Notes: generated from the sequence alone by a model not told the origin. 64,000 bases of DNA from Rhynchopus euleeides (GCA_963210315.1 OY723287.1:1054001-1118000); one strand, 5' to 3'. Counted from the stretch's first letter, positions 1 through 10,409 are shown. A program made the numbers and translations.

Positions 1-1716
1 TGCAAAAAAATATTTTTTCCCCAAATTCCTATTTTCATTCCGTGAAATAGATACACGCCTGGCGTGGGTGTGTGTTTTTTTTTCTGAACTGAATCCATAT
101 GGGACAAGAATGCCGAGGCAGGGAGAGGGGCATCTGGGCCTTCGGGGTGACGGTGTGTGTTCAGCGTGCCGAAACCCATCCGTAGCCCTCCCTTTCCTCC
201 TTCATTTCACTTTGAACGATTTGGAACGAGTATTGGCCGTGTTCCTGGCAGCCCCTCTGTAAGGAAAGTCCCTTCCTTTTCGCACGAGGCTCTTCCCCCT
301 CTGTGTCCGTTCCGAATCTGGAAAGCAAAATCCGCCGGTTTTTGGGCGCGCCGCGAGCTGCAGCCAACCTCTCACATAGCGTGTGTCAGTTGTTCAAAAT
401 CCAGAACAACCCCCCCCCCCCCCCCATTCTGCCTTCTGGTAATGTTGTGACAATGTCAATGAGTGGTGCTGGCTGGTGTCCTTTCCTCCTTCGCACGGCA
501 GCACTATCGTGGATGTGGAGCGGGGCTGGGGGGGTTGGGGAGGGCGAGGTCTTTGCTTTCCGTTGCTCAACGCCGCCAGGCTCAGGGCACAAGCCCAGCG
601 GGGTGGGGGGGGGGGGGTGTGGAAAGAGTGAGTGATTCGCTCAACAGCCCTGCACCTCAGTGATACCCCCCCCCCCCCCCCCCCCAACCTTGCCCCTCAG
701 GTGCAGAATGTGATACGGCAGTGAAACAGCGAACATCACAGGCCCTCCTGCACCTTCTTCCAAGACGCAGCAGAGCTGCTCAAACTAGTTTGCCACAAGA
801 GGATCGTTGTTGGAGAGAGAGCGTGTGTTGTGGCGTGCGCCTCAGCTGCCTTTCCAAAGTGATCAGGTGTGTCTGAGGAAGAAACTCCATACCCCCTTAT
901 ATTTTACGTACGACCGAAGATTTTCTTTTGGATGAGCAAATTCATACCACTTCACAGGGCCTCAATTGAGACGCAAGATCATCGGAGCTCGGTGCGACCT
1001 ACACTAATGAAACAGTTTAACCGTGTGTGTGTGTGTGTGTGCGCGCATAGATGCGCGAAAAGAACCAATGGGTGATGCGGCTTCACTCTCGAATTGCAGA
1101 GAAGAAGAAGTGAGCGCCCGAACAACGTAGGATGTCACACTGACACTGAACGAAGACCCTCAATATACCATCTGTTGATAATATGGCCTCCGTCTTTCTG
1201 GTGTGCATACAGGTGGGCGGGGGGAAGGACAGGCCGTGCCGTACTGCCACAGTTCGGCACACCGGAGCCTCCACACACCGCAGCTCGCCCTGGTCGAACA
1301 CCCCCCGGTGGATTCTCACGGGCTCGAGGCTCAAGATGTGCAAACAGACTGCCGTCTTTGCGCCATGCCGGCAGGTGCGGTTCAGCCACCCCTGCCCGAA
1401 CACGGCACGATGCCATAAATACGTTCAGCTCTGTGTGCGGGGTGGGGGTTGGGGAGGGCGTGGGATGGGGGAATAGTCAATTTTCCGGGAGGGCTGCGGG
1501 GGGGGGCGGGGGTGGGGGTGTGGGGGGGAACCAGCCCAGTGCGTAGTCCAGCTAACCCCCGCAGCAGCCGGTGATGCTGCAAAGCGCCACACGCGCCGCC
1601 GCCGCCCCCTCCCCCTCCCCACACTGCTCTCTCTCTCTCTCTCTCTCTCCCCTGTGTATGCCTTGCCTTTCTCTACTTCACCATCTCACTCACACACAGG
1701 CAGGAGGGACACCGGC
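1..1716. other. Intergenic, no gene supported
   Basis: I see no convincing coding sequence here. The stretch holds long C or G runs (about 411-425, 604-616 and 665-685), a short GT run (about 1022-1041), and a 30-base fragment at about 942-972 resembling the dispersed repeat described at 3025-3233 (its 'ccacttcacagggcctca' segment). A CT run (about 1627-1650) followed by pyrimidine-rich sequence leads into the AG at 1698-1699 just before the next candidate gene. Confidence 0.6.
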
Positions 1717-2070
1717 ATGGGGTCCACAGCATGGGATGCAGGTCTAGAGGACATGGCGATGTGGGCTGCTATTGGGGGCTGCGCTGCGTTCCTCAGCAGG
1801 GCAGAGCTCCAGTGGCTGCGGAGGCGTCCGCTACTCCTGGCGGAAGCACTGCTGGTGGGCTTCTGTGCCGCCTTGGCGTCTGCATGCACTGCAGCCTACG
1901 CAGCTGCAGTGACGAGCACACTCGTCTCCTCCTGCTGTATCTCGGGCACTGCGGTGTCGTTCCTTGCAATCGCCTGCGTGCACCTCAAGCAGTCTAAAAC
2001 GCTTTTCCTCCTCCCGCACCACCCCACACTGCCCCCCATAGAGCAACGCCAGAAGCAGAAGGTGATGTAA
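1717..2070 (+). CDS. Small hydrophobic (membrane) protein candidate
   Basis: I do not recognise this 117-residue protein. It starts MGSTAWDAGLEDMAMW and is dominated by two hydrophobic, Ala/Cys-rich stretches at roughly residues 11-24 and 41-95, separated by a basic segment (LQWLRRRP), which suggests two to three membrane helices. The C-terminus is basic. I chose this ATG because a long pyrimidine tract ends in an AG at 1698-1699, 18 bases upstream; this may be a cis- or trans-splice acceptor. If it is an intron acceptor, an upstream exon is missing from this model. There is no homology argument, so the call rests on composition, the acceptor and + strand orientation shared with the other genes. 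It could be spurious. Confidence 0.4.
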   Translation: MGSTAWDAGLEDMAMWAAIGGCAAFLSRAELQWLRRRPLLLAEALLVGFCAALASACTAAYAAAVTSTLVSSCCISGTAVSFLAIACVHLKQSKTLFLLPHHPTLPPIEQRQKQKVM

Positions 2071-2533
2071 AGCCCGCCGTGCCTCAAGGGGTGGGGTGGG
2101 GGGGCGTGTGGCACCCCACCCGCCCTCTGCCCACCTCCACCGCCGCCGATCCGCTTTCCAGATGGGTGCGGCGGGTAGGAATTGGTGGGGGGTGATGGGG
2201 GGGAGGGGGGGGGGGGCAGTCGGCAGCCCTGTTTTGTGTTGCGATTTTTTTATGACAAAGCTGCACCGTGCTCACGGAAAGCGTTCGGGGCGAAAATAGG
2301 TTGCAGGGGAGGGGTCGATGTTTAGTGCGCCCATTGTGCAAGGGTGGCCAGAAGGTTGCACGAACAGGACAAAAGAACCCCGTCAGCCATTTTTCACACA
2401 CAACAAGAAGAAAGCTTGTCACAGTGAAAAAGATAGTTGGCAGCGCTTTGGGTGACAAACACAATCTACCTTGCCTTGTTGCTATGACTGTGCGCACATT
2501 CACACCAACCTTCATCAGGCAAAACACGTGGGA

Positions 2534-2634
2534 GGCCTTCGCTCTGTGCCACTGTGAGTCAAACTGTGTCACTTTGCAGCCAGTCTTGTGAGGCGGCTCA
2601 CCATTCATCACTTCTCTGCCTTTCTGAGCGAAGG
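2534..2634. repeat. MITE-like repeat, GGCCTTCGCTC family, copy 1
   Basis: The element is about 100 bp and bounded by inverted GGCCTTCGCTC and GAGCGAAGGCC. Its interior shares 'tgtgtcactttgcagccag' and 'ttgtgaggcggctca' with copies at 9041-9157, 38529-38642 (opposite orientation), 48199-48312 (opposite) and 53190-53267 (partial). There is no coding capacity. The dispersed copies with conserved inverted ends indicate a non-autonomous DNA element; the transposase that moved it is not evident in the window. Confidence 0.7.
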
Positions 2635-2695
2635 CCCCCCGTGAGGTTTGTTCACCCGGGTTTGGCGCACAAACAACGCCTTATCTTTTTTACTA

Positions 2696-3024
2696 CCGTA
2701 TACGTAAATATTTTGGAACGTAAATATTATGGAACGTAAATATTTTGGAACGCTGGTGGGTTGGCGTTCCAGATTTTTTTCGTTCCATAATATTTACAGG
2801 GCTTTCTGCGACTCGGGGACTTGGACCAGGTGATCGGACGGCATACAGAGTCCCTGACGGGACCTACTCGTGCACTTTTCGCGCGATTCCTGACGCAAGC
2901 CGTCCTCACCACTGAGTCCCCAACTGGCCCTGTAAATATTATGGAACGTAAATATTATGGAACGGACCGGCCAAAAATGGGCCCGTTCCATAATATTTAC
3001 GTTCCATAATATTTACGTATACGG
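2696..3024. mobile_element. 329-bp non-autonomous TA-target element with CCGTATACG ends
   Basis: The element starts CCGTATACGTAAATA and ends with its complement, flanked on both sides by TA (2694-2695 and 3025-3026). Long inverted arms contain repeated 'ggaacgtaaatatt' units around a unique centre. It sits inside a dispersed repeat whose uninterrupted form 'tttactagttacgagcg' occurs at about 40476 and 47797, so the insertion point at the central TA can be read directly. The CCGTA-type end and TA duplication match the pogo-like elements at 9966-13406 and 13666-14473, which suggests the same transposase mobilised it. Confidence 0.85.
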
Positions 3025-3233
3025 TAGTTACGAGCGACGAAGCGTAGCGAAGTCGCGAAGTAACGAAGGAAATCGTACGACTGAAGCTTTGGATTAGCAC
3101 CTCATGCCACTTCACAGGGCCTCAACACAGCCTTGAGACAGCAAGTGTGTGCGCTCAACAAAAAGTAGTCCGGAACTGTTCTCCCACAGTTGCTGGACAG
3201 GGTGTCTATAATAAAGCGAAAGGAGTACGATTT
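3025..3233 (+). repeat. About 210-bp dispersed repeat (AAATCGTAC ends), copy 1
   Basis: The repeat begins with 'agttacgagcgacgaagcg', followed by a unit bounded by AAATCGTAC (3070) and its complement GTACGATTT (ending 3233). Other copies lie at 40479-40690, 47799-48013 and 50540-50767 (diverged), and in reverse at 13097-13246 and 14157-14320. Fragments occur near 942-972 and 36300-36390. The sequence immediately upstream (about 2650-2690, 'tttggcgcacaaacaacgcc') also matches the flank of the 47.8-kb copy, so the true unit may be longer. There is no open frame. It is most likely a non-autonomous DNA element. Confidence 0.75.
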
Positions 3234-3898
3234 TTTTGCTTTGTAAGCCCCCTGCCGGGTTGGTCGGGGGTGGAGTGGTTCTGACCGCCCCCCCCCCCCC
3301 CCCCCCACCCGCAAAAAATAGACTGGCGTACCGCCCCAAGAGGGGGTGTGACAAAAGATATTTTTTTTCCCTTTGTGTTTTCGAGGTCCGCAAGGTCCCA
3401 AAAATCACTTTTTGGGCACATTTTTCAGAGGTCGCCAGAGGTCGCCACCCGGGAAATGCCATTTTGGGGGTTAAATAACGGTTTTTCACCTTGCCCTGGT
3501 GAACTAGGTGGGGAAGGTGACGGTCAGACACAAAATAAATGGAGGACCCCAAAGGAGGGTCCGCATCAGGCGGAAATCAGCAGAACCTCGCTCCAGACCA
3601 CATTCTGGGCCAGGACAGGGTCGGGAAGAGCATAAAACAGGAGGCAGCCCTCCTCCGTGAGGGTCGTCTGCACAAGCTGTGCAGTCATGCCCACGGGCAG
3701 ATCATTCATGGATCACACAGCGCTGCGCGCCGGTGATCACGGAAACCTCGACCGCGAGGTTGCTCTGTCCACCTAATTTACTCTCATATTGGGTCCCTCC
3801 CCTCCTGGTGGCCCAACACCAAAGGGAAACCCTCAGCGAGACGCCACTCCTGCAACGTCCTCCAGCCGACCTAAACAGGCCAGAACGGGCCAATACGT

Positions 3899-3930
3899 GC
3901 ATGTATAGGCCTATCCAGGCCTATACATGC
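3899..3930. repeat. 32-bp hairpin
   Basis: A 14-bp perfect stem (GCATGTATAGGCCT and complement) flanks a four-base loop. No gene is adjacent, and its role is unknown. Confidence 0.8.
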
Positions 3931-4122
3931 CCAAAATTCACGCGAAATTTGAGTGGTTCCTGAAAAAGCACAGGCAATACGTGAAAAACCCCACCAAGAA
4001 AAAAAAGGGGAACAAAAGAGAAAAAATGGGCCCACCCTGATATTTCGTGCCCCGTTCGTGCGAAGTTGCCCCTATTTCGGTAACACCAACATTTTCTTTT
4101 TACGCACACGACCTTCGCGCGG

Positions 4123-4215
4123 AAAGTGTCATTCAGCTCTGCCAAACGTGCTCTACACACCACCCCCTTCATCAGGCAAGTGGGTTTGTAAGTGTGTGTG
4201 GAAGCGTCAACGCAT
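4123..4215 (+). repeat. Dispersed repeat with TTCATCAGGC core, copy 1
   Basis: The segment contains 'aacgtgctctacacacc', 'cttcatcaggcaa' and 'ggaagcgtcaacgcatc'. Near-identical blocks occur at about 48428-48500 and 56180-56270, and the core alone at about 2511. Its ends are not defined by terminal repeats that I can see. Confidence 0.55.
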
Positions 4216-4577
4216 CAAACGAAGTACCAAGTAGTAGAGGAAGAGCGGCGGCCAAGTAGTAGAGGCAGAGTTGAAGTGCATACATGCCGCTTATTCCGAC
4301 CAAAAACGGCCAAAAACGCGATTCTTATACTGGTGTTGCTGAAAGTGCTTCGCATGATGTGCGCACGAACTACGCACAAGTACGCACGAACTACGCAATA
4401 TGGCCTCGTAATGTCACTTTTTTATTTTGTACTGGGGCGGGACCAGTAATTAGCTCAAAAAGGCTGAAAAAATGCCGAAAATTTTCGAATCCCAGTCAGG
4501 GACCACTCTGAATCACCTGTATCGTGCAAAGAAACAGGTTTGTTTGCCGAAAAATCACAATGTGTGCCCTCTACAGG

Positions 4578-4613
4578 CCCCCCTACCCCCCGAGTACTCG
4601 GGGGGTAGGGGGG
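4578..4613. repeat. Perfect 36-bp palindrome
   Basis: Two arms of six C, TA, six C face GAGTACTC at the centre, and the whole reads identically on both strands. The outer 'TAGGGGGG' phrase resembles the TA-plus-poly-G junctions of the elements at 45694 and 60722. Confidence 0.85.
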
Positions 4614-5439
4614 TCTGGGGGGGGGGTGTTTTCACCCAATTGGTGTTCCCAGTCAGAGGTGTAAATGGACACCCCATGGCCAAAACGACCCCACTGCGAT
4701 CCGCACAGACCCCAAACGTTCCAAATAACGGGTTTTTGGAATACCCAAGGAGGGGGTCCCGCTGGGTGGGCTGGTGTGGTTGCCTCTCAGTCACATCCTA
4801 TGACCAGCCCCTGAACCAGACCCACGTTTCACGGACGAAGCTTGACAGCTCGACCACAGAAATGACCCCACTACGATCCGCACAGATTCCAAATAGTCAA
4901 AGGAACGGGGTTTTGAACACCCGAGTAGGGGGCCCCTTTCGGGGGCGTTTTGGTACAGTCTCGGCTCTGTAGTGATAAGGGGTTTCGCAAGCAGTGTCAT
5001 TAGCCTTCAGCCACTGTCAAGTGAGCTATGGCTTGTCTTGAGGGTGCGTTGTCATCTGTTGGTCCCAGGTACAGACAAACAAACGCTGCAGCTGGGCGAG
5101 GGCTGACTGATGTGTCTTCCGAGGTTCGAGACTCGGACAACCTAGTTTGGTGAGTCTCGAGCCAGGCTCCTAAGGCCTCCAGAGACCAAGGTCCTTCCGC
5201 AGCAGTCAGAAGAGTGACTTCCTGCAAACCAGAGGGCCTGGGTGGATATTTGGGATACATGGAGGGCCCCGACATCAGGAAATGGGCACCACAAGGTCTG
5301 GGACGAGGCCGGTGGTAGTGTTGGTGCAGTCTGGGCTCTGTATTGGAGGTAGCGTGCTTCCCACTGGAGAGAATAAAAAAGTGGCATTATTGCTTATGCA
5401 CAATGTACGCACAAACTACGCAAAACTACGCACGAACTA

Positions 5440-5665
5440 CGCAATTTGGGCCTTTCAGCAACACCATATACCAAGTTTTTTCTTGATTTTCGTGACCTGT
5501 TTCACCCCGTTTTTTGGGCCGTGCGCACCGCAGGTGACCCGGAAAACCCCGAAAACGGCACGTTTCGGGACATTGGAATCCACGGTGACCCCGGACGTGT
5601 CCCACAGATGAGTCCATCCTATATCAGACCCTGTACAGAAATACGAGAAATCGTGGGAATATGCA
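5440..5665 (+). repeat. Long dispersed repeat shared with 20942-21150
   Basis: The segment from 'cttgattttcgtgacctg' through 'gtgcgcaccgcaggtgacc' to 'aatatgcagtt' matches the reverse complement of about 20942-21150 with modest divergence. Both copies lie near GC-hairpin repeats. No coding capacity is evident. It is probably part of an unrecognised transposable element or segmental duplication. Confidence 0.65.
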
Positions 5666-5718
5666 GTTGAGAGAGGGCGGTGCACCCTTAGAGGTGGTCC
5701 AGAGAATGCAAAGAGGTC

Positions 5719-5780
5719 CACAGGGGGGTCTGGGGGGCGGAGCCCCCCAGCCGCCGGAGGCCACGGTAGTGAACGTCTGT
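5719..5780 (-). repeat. GC-hairpin dispersed repeat
   Basis: The core (read on the minus strand) is 'actaccgtggcctccggcgg' followed by a hairpin CTGGGGGG-CTCCG-CCCCCCAG and 'acccccctgtg'. I count eleven copies in the window: here, 5885-5945, 7146-7206, 20008-20065, 20178-20235, 20630-20695, 22375-22435, 22532-22592, 23043-23096, 47118-47185 and 58648-58710. Both orientations occur. The core is strongly conserved while the flanks diverge. Confidence 0.8.
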
Positions 5781-5884
5781 TCTTTGTGGGTTACAGATTC
5801 TGTGGGAGTCGGGTGCGTCCTCCTGAGGGAGGTCTCTGGATTCCATGACCCGATGTGACCCCAAAGGGCTTGGTCGACAGGTAT

Positions 5885-5945
5885 CCGTCACAGGGGGGTC
5901 TGGGGCAGAGCCCCCCAGCCGCCGGAGGCCACGGTAGCGAACATC
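5885..5945 (-). repeat. GC-hairpin dispersed repeat
   Basis: A copy of the family described at 5719-5780, about 165 bases downstream of it and in the same orientation, with a slightly shortened hairpin ('ggggcagagccccccag'). Confidence 0.75.
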
Positions 5946-6680
5946 TGTTCCTTGTGGGGCACAGTCCATCTTCCTGAAGTTGAAGTTGAGTGAATCGTGC
6001 CCAAGGGTTCGAGGGCGCCAAGGCTCGTCAGTGCAGGCTGGATTGCCGCGGCAAAGCCAGATGCTGAATGACAGACACTGAGGACATGGGCCAGGCCCCG
6101 GCTGGCCCGCCCGGGCCCCATTTTTGGACTATTTTTTCCTCCTCCCGAAAATGCGTTTATTTGCATCATTGGGATCCGTGGCTCACGCCATGGTATTTTT
6201 TCCCCTCCGGAAACATTATTTGTTCACACCATTTGGGCCTGAACAGGGGATAAGATAGGTCTGGTTTTCCGGTTTTCAAAACCAGGGTTTCCCGGTTCCC
6301 GGTTTTCTGGAAAAAAAAAAAAAGGTCGATCTCATTTTTGGCGGTTTTTTTTGTGACTTTGGGACAGTAAAACAGTCAGAAAAAACGCCATAAAAAAATA
6401 GAAAGTGACCCCATCGTGATCCGCACAGAGCTCAAATAGTCCAAAGAAGGCAGAGAAGCGGAGAAGAAAAAATGGACCTAGCGGGTGGCCCGGTGGGGCC
6501 CGGTGGGTGGTGATGCCCTCGTCATGCAGGCCTCTTCTGTTTTGAAGGTGCACACATGGTGGACTCCAGCCACCCTAGCGAGTGTCTAAGAGGGAGTCTA
6601 AGACTGCAGTCTGTACTGGAGACGGGAGTCTATTTTCCAGCTAATTTACGACTCCCGCTAGTTGAGACTCATGGGAGACA

Positions 6681-6730
6681 CACGGTGTACTCCAGCGGAG
6701 GTAGGGTAACCTCCGCTGGAGTTCACCGTG
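6681..6730. repeat. Long imperfect hairpin
   Basis: The arms CACGGTGTACTCCAGCGGAG and complement form a stem of about 21 bp around a six-base loop. It stands alone, with no matching second copy noticed in the window. Confidence 0.75.
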
Positions 6731-7145
6731 TCGTCTGCCTCTGTGCAGCGTCACTCGGTGCCATCGAATACATGGCGACAGCCCACCAACTCGAGACAGA
6801 TCTGCTTGTCTGGAGGGCTGAGACGAGAACACGAACGACTTTCAAGCAATCTTGAAGGTCGCCAAGCCTATTGGGGGCAACTAACAGATGAGATTTGTTT
6901 GTTGCCTGTCGTCACAGCTAGGTGCCCATTTCCTCGATAACGGAATGTGTGCAGAGATCTCGTGGACCCTTTGGCCATTCTGTCGTGCACCCACTCCACC
7001 CACAACGCACACCTGTCACGAGTGGTCGCTCCCCCGTCCTCCTCCACCCTGAAGGTTGAACCCTCAAGGACCAGTGATCTCCTGCTGGCCGGGCTGCGAT
7101 ACAGCGAAGCCTTCCTACTTACAAGCGAATCCAGACTGTAGGGAA

Positions 7146-7206
7146 CAGATGATCACTACCGTGGCCTCCGGCGGCTGGGGGGCTCCGCCCCCCAGACCCC
7201 CCTGCG
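7146..7206 (+). repeat. GC-hairpin dispersed repeat
   Basis: A plus-strand copy of the family described at 5719-5780. About 150 bases downstream (7354-7376) is a GCGCGCG-rich hairpin followed by 'aaaaatttt'. A similar hairpin follows the copy at 47118-47185 (at about 47389-47406). Confidence 0.75.
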
Positions 7207-7636
7207 TAAAAAAATTGCACCAGACCGGTTTTTTGGCCGAGAGTCCAAACTTTCAAAGCAGCTGCTGCGCCTGCCCCACCAAGCAGCCTCAGTACGACAG
7301 GACGCGCGCAGGCACCGGGCCCTCTCAGATTCTGGGAGGGTTTGCGCGGGTCGCGCGCGCCGAAGGCGCGCGCGAAAAATTTTCAAAACCAGAAAAACCG
7401 GAAAACGGCGCCAGAAAAAAAGTCTATCTTATACCCTGGGCCTGAACCACCAAGAAAAAAAATTGTGAAAATCCTGAAAATCCTTATACTTATACCTGGC
7501 AAGAATCATGTATGTTGAAGTGACACTTTCTTTTTTTTTGGCAGAGGGGGGGGGGTGGGGTGGGGGACACCGCCTTTCCTCACCCCACACTGCCACTGCC
7601 ACCCCACCACCCCAATCCCAGCTTACACACCACGCC

Positions 7637-9034
7637 ATGGAGATATCTATCCAAGGCCTTGAAGGCCACACCGAGACAGTGGATGTTCCTCTCGATGGGA
7701 AGGTCTCAGACCTCATCAGCACAGCCTGCCGTCTCTTCGCCCTTCCCACGTGCGAACTGCTCCTCGACGACAGCCCATTGGGCCACCCCGATATGCCCAT
7801 CTCTGGGACCGGCCTTGCCAGCGGCGACGAGGTCCGCGTGTCGCTCACCTCACGCATGATTGCCACCGACACTCTCCGCAGGGAGGGTTACCACGACCCC
7901 AGCGACGTGAGGTGGCTGCCAGGCGATTCCCAGGAGCTGCTCCGCTTGCTGCCCCTGTTTGCCCGAGCCACTTCCAACAAGGAGAAGCTCTTCGAGCGCG
8001 TGATGATGCATGGCAGAACCAGCACCGAGGCAATTGCCTGCCTCCTGGATGAAGGCTGCGTCGTGACATCCGAGGTGCTCCAGATGGCATCATACACCGC
8101 ACCAGCCTCGCTGTCCCTGGTGGTGCAGACAGCCAGAGATAACGTGGCGGCGGGGCGGAGCCCCCTTTCCATTTTCGGCCCACTCCTCAGTTCGAGCTGT
8201 GCCCACCGCAGTTCGGCCGACGCGGTGTTCAACGCGGAGGTCCCGATGGACACCCCGATGGGGCATGGGACCACCTTCATCGGCGCTGCTGCGGGGTGCG
8301 GCATCACCTCGGCTGTCAAGAGGCTTGTGGGTGACCCACGCCTCGCCAGGCTCCGGCCAGAACCGCACCGCCGCTCCCCGGTGCACCAGGCCTGCATATG
8401 GCATGGGACGCATGCGCGGGGGGGCACCGGTGGGGAGTTCCGCACCTCGCTCCTGCTCCTCCTCGGCGTGGAGGGCGAGGGGGATGCGTTGGTCCAGCGC
8501 GATGCTGACGGGGAGTTCCCTCTGCAGGCCCTGCTAGGGGCAGCGCGGGAGACCCATCCCGCACAGGGGGTGCGCCTGCTTCTGGAGCTCGGAGTGCCGT
8601 TCACCCCCGAGATGTGCGCTAGCGGGTGCAGTGACCCCGCCTTTGTGACGGCAGCAGAGTCATTGGATGTGGATCTGCTGTCGGTGCTGCTGTGCCATGC
8701 GAAAGAGCACTGGCCGCGCGAAATATTCCTCGAGCACCACGAAAGGGCCTGCCTCGCTGCAGCGGGGCGTGCGGTGCAGCGCGACTACAGGGGGGTACAC
8801 CGGGTTCTGCACGAGCTGGTCACGAAGGAATCCCCAGGGGACAGCCTCCTGCATGACATACTGGAGGAGGCGGTTGCCTGCCAGAAGGCCAAATTTCTGT
8901 TCGGCCTGGATGTGGCGTTGCAGCTCCATGAGAGGCCCAACATCTCCGAGGTGCTGCGCGGGGGGTTGCTCGAAGCGAAACTGGGCAGATCGCGTCAAAA
9001 GCTCCGGAACTTATTGGCCTGGGGTCTCCACTAG
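7637..9034 (+). CDS. Ubiquitin-like domain protein with ankyrin-like repeats
   Basis: The 465-residue protein starts MEISIQGLEG. Residues 1-75 have the length, beta-strand spacing and 'LLLDDSPLGH...LASGDEVRVSL' ending of a ubiquitin-like fold. The remainder contains ankyrin-like phrases: an outer 'TPMGHGTTFIGAAAGCG' block, 'RRSPVHQACIWHG', and 'DADGEFPLQALLGAARE...GVRLLLELG'. Such proteins are usually adaptors; no catalytic motif is seen. I chose this ATG because the UBL begins there and an AG acceptor preceded by pyrimidine-rich sequence lies at 7620-7621. Its N-terminal architecture parallels the gene at 14871. The stop is six bases before a MITE copy (9041-9157), so the 3' UTR probably contains that element. 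The UBL is a fold-level inference; no diglycine terminus is present. Confidence 0.75.
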   Translation: MEISIQGLEGHTETVDVPLDGKVSDLISTACRLFALPTCELLLDDSPLGHPDMPISGTGLASGDEVRVSLTSRMIATDTLRREGYHDPSDVRWLPGDSQELLRLLPLFARATSNKEKLFERVMMHGRTSTEAIACLLDEGCVVTSEVLQMASYTAPASLSLVVQTARDNVAAGRSPLSIFGPLLSSSCAHRSSADAVFNAEVPMDTPMGHGTTFIGAAAGCGITSAVKRLVGDPRLARLRPEPHRRSPVHQACIWHGTHARGGTGGEFRTSLLLLLGVEGEGDALVQRDADGEFPLQALLGAARETHPAQGVRLLLELGVPFTPEMCASGCSDPAFVTAAESLDVDLLSVLLCHAKEHWPREIFLEHHERACLAAAGRAVQRDYRGVHRVLHELVTKESPGDSLLHDILEEAVACQKAKFLFGLDVALQLHERPNISEVLRGGLLEAKLGRSRQKLRNLLAWGLH

Positions 9035-9040
9035 GCGAAG

Positions 9041-9157
9041 GGGGCTTCGCTCTGTGTTGCTGTGTGTGTGTCAGATCTGTGTCACTTTGCAGCCGGATTT
9101 TGTTGTGAGGTAAGCTTCACACCATCTCTCTTTTCTGCATTTCTGAGCGAAGCCCCC
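9041..9157 (+). repeat. MITE-like repeat, GGCCTTCGCTC family, copy 2
   Basis: A diverged copy of the 2534-2634 family, with inverted ends GGGGGCTTCGCT and AGCGAAGCCCCC. It begins immediately after the stop codon of the UBL-ankyrin gene. Confidence 0.7.
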
Positions 9158-9749
9158 GCACCCTCAGAGAGAAGATTGTTGTTAGTGCAATCGCCAGCAC
9201 ATACAAGCCTGTTAAAGTAAGGTGTCTTTGTTTGCCCCCCTCTTTTACATCCCTTTCGTGCCCGTTTCACCACGCAAATACTCGGCGCGTCGCGTTGAAT
9301 AGAAATATCGTCCCTCCATCAGCTCGCTGAAGATATGTGGGCAGACATCCACCAGGCGCAGATAGTCGCAAAGACGGACCGTGAGCTAAACAGGCGATCC
9401 ATGCATATAAGGGGTGGATGAGGCTGGAAAACTTGGCTTCCCCGCTCATGGTGGACTAGGAGCTGCCCATGGAGGTTATTGTGGACTATATGCACATCCC
9501 ACCTGCAAGCAAACGGCAAATAGCAGAACAGCCCCCTCGTGGCCCCCCTTCTGGCCCCCCTGAGGTACAAAAGGGGGGCACGAAAATTACATGGCGAAAA
9601 AATGGCAAAAAATAGTGTCAAATGGTCATGAAACACCCCTGGGATGCATTTCCGGAGGGTTTTGGGGTGGTTCTGGGTGGTTAGTGGAGGTTTTGTGGCC
9701 TTAGCGCGATTTCTCAAAAAAGTGGCTGATCGACGCTTTTTTGGACCTT
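9158..9749. other. Intergenic; possible solo transposon end
   Basis: There is no gene. From about 9555 to 9745 the order of phrases 'gaggtacaaaagg', 'tttggggtggttctggg' and 'ctcaaaaaagtggctgat' resembles the right-hand terminal repeat of the element at 60722-63399 ('gaggtacaaaaggg', 'ttttggggtgggg', 'cttgaaaaaccacc'). This may be a diverged solo end. It abuts the outer element beginning at 9750. Confidence 0.4.
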
Positions 9750-10409
9750 CACGGTGGGATCTTGTAAATTTTACATGTATAACTACAAGTATAATACATG
9801 TATTATACATGTAAAATACATGTATATCAAGTAAAAATACAAGTATAATACTTGCATGTCAACTATTATACATGTATTTTTACTTGATATACATGTATTT
9901 TACATGTATATTTCAGGCATTTACATGTATTTTACATGTATAATACTTGTCATGCAAGTATTATACCGTAAACGGAAAAAGGGTGGAACGTAAAAATGTT
10001 CCAAGTTCCCAAAAAAAGGCCAAACGTTCCATCTTTTTTACGGTCCACTATTTATTGGGACTGAATATGGAAAAGACAATGCGATTTTCGCCCGCGGGCT
10101 GGTGGGTTGCGGGGCGCGGACTGCGGCCACGCCGTAGACTCCCACACGTAGGCCTCCCGACCTCCCAGCTTTGGACCCTCCCTCCACCACCGCAACCAAC
10201 GCCAGCAAGAGAAGCAAGGCATCCCTGCATGTGGAAAGGGCACGATCACCACCACTCACCTCGAGACTCACCCACCACCACACCTCGAGAAGACATTACA
10301 TACAAGTTATACAGACAGAGTATCTAAAGGGACATCAAGAGAGGGAGGGTGACGGGTTTGCGGGACATTTACAGGGGCATAAACAGAGAGAGGGGATGTG
10401 GCACAGTGC

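Larger units (their letters stand above)
2071..7636. other. Repeat-rich intergenic region
   Basis: No host gene can be supported over these 5.5 kb. The region holds MITE-like elements (2534-2634, 2696-3024, 3025-3233), three copies of a GC-hairpin repeat (5719-5780, 5885-5945, 7146-7206), palindromes (3899-3930, 4578-4613, 6681-6730) and repeats shared with 20.9-21.15 kb and 48.4 kb. A phrase of the form 'ccccactNcgatccgcacag' recurs at about 4687, 4864 and, more diverged, 6409. A 'gcacgaactacgcaa' phrase recurs at about 4365-4400 and 5400-5445. Short open frames here are low-complexity or antisense and I do not annotate them. Confidence 0.6.
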
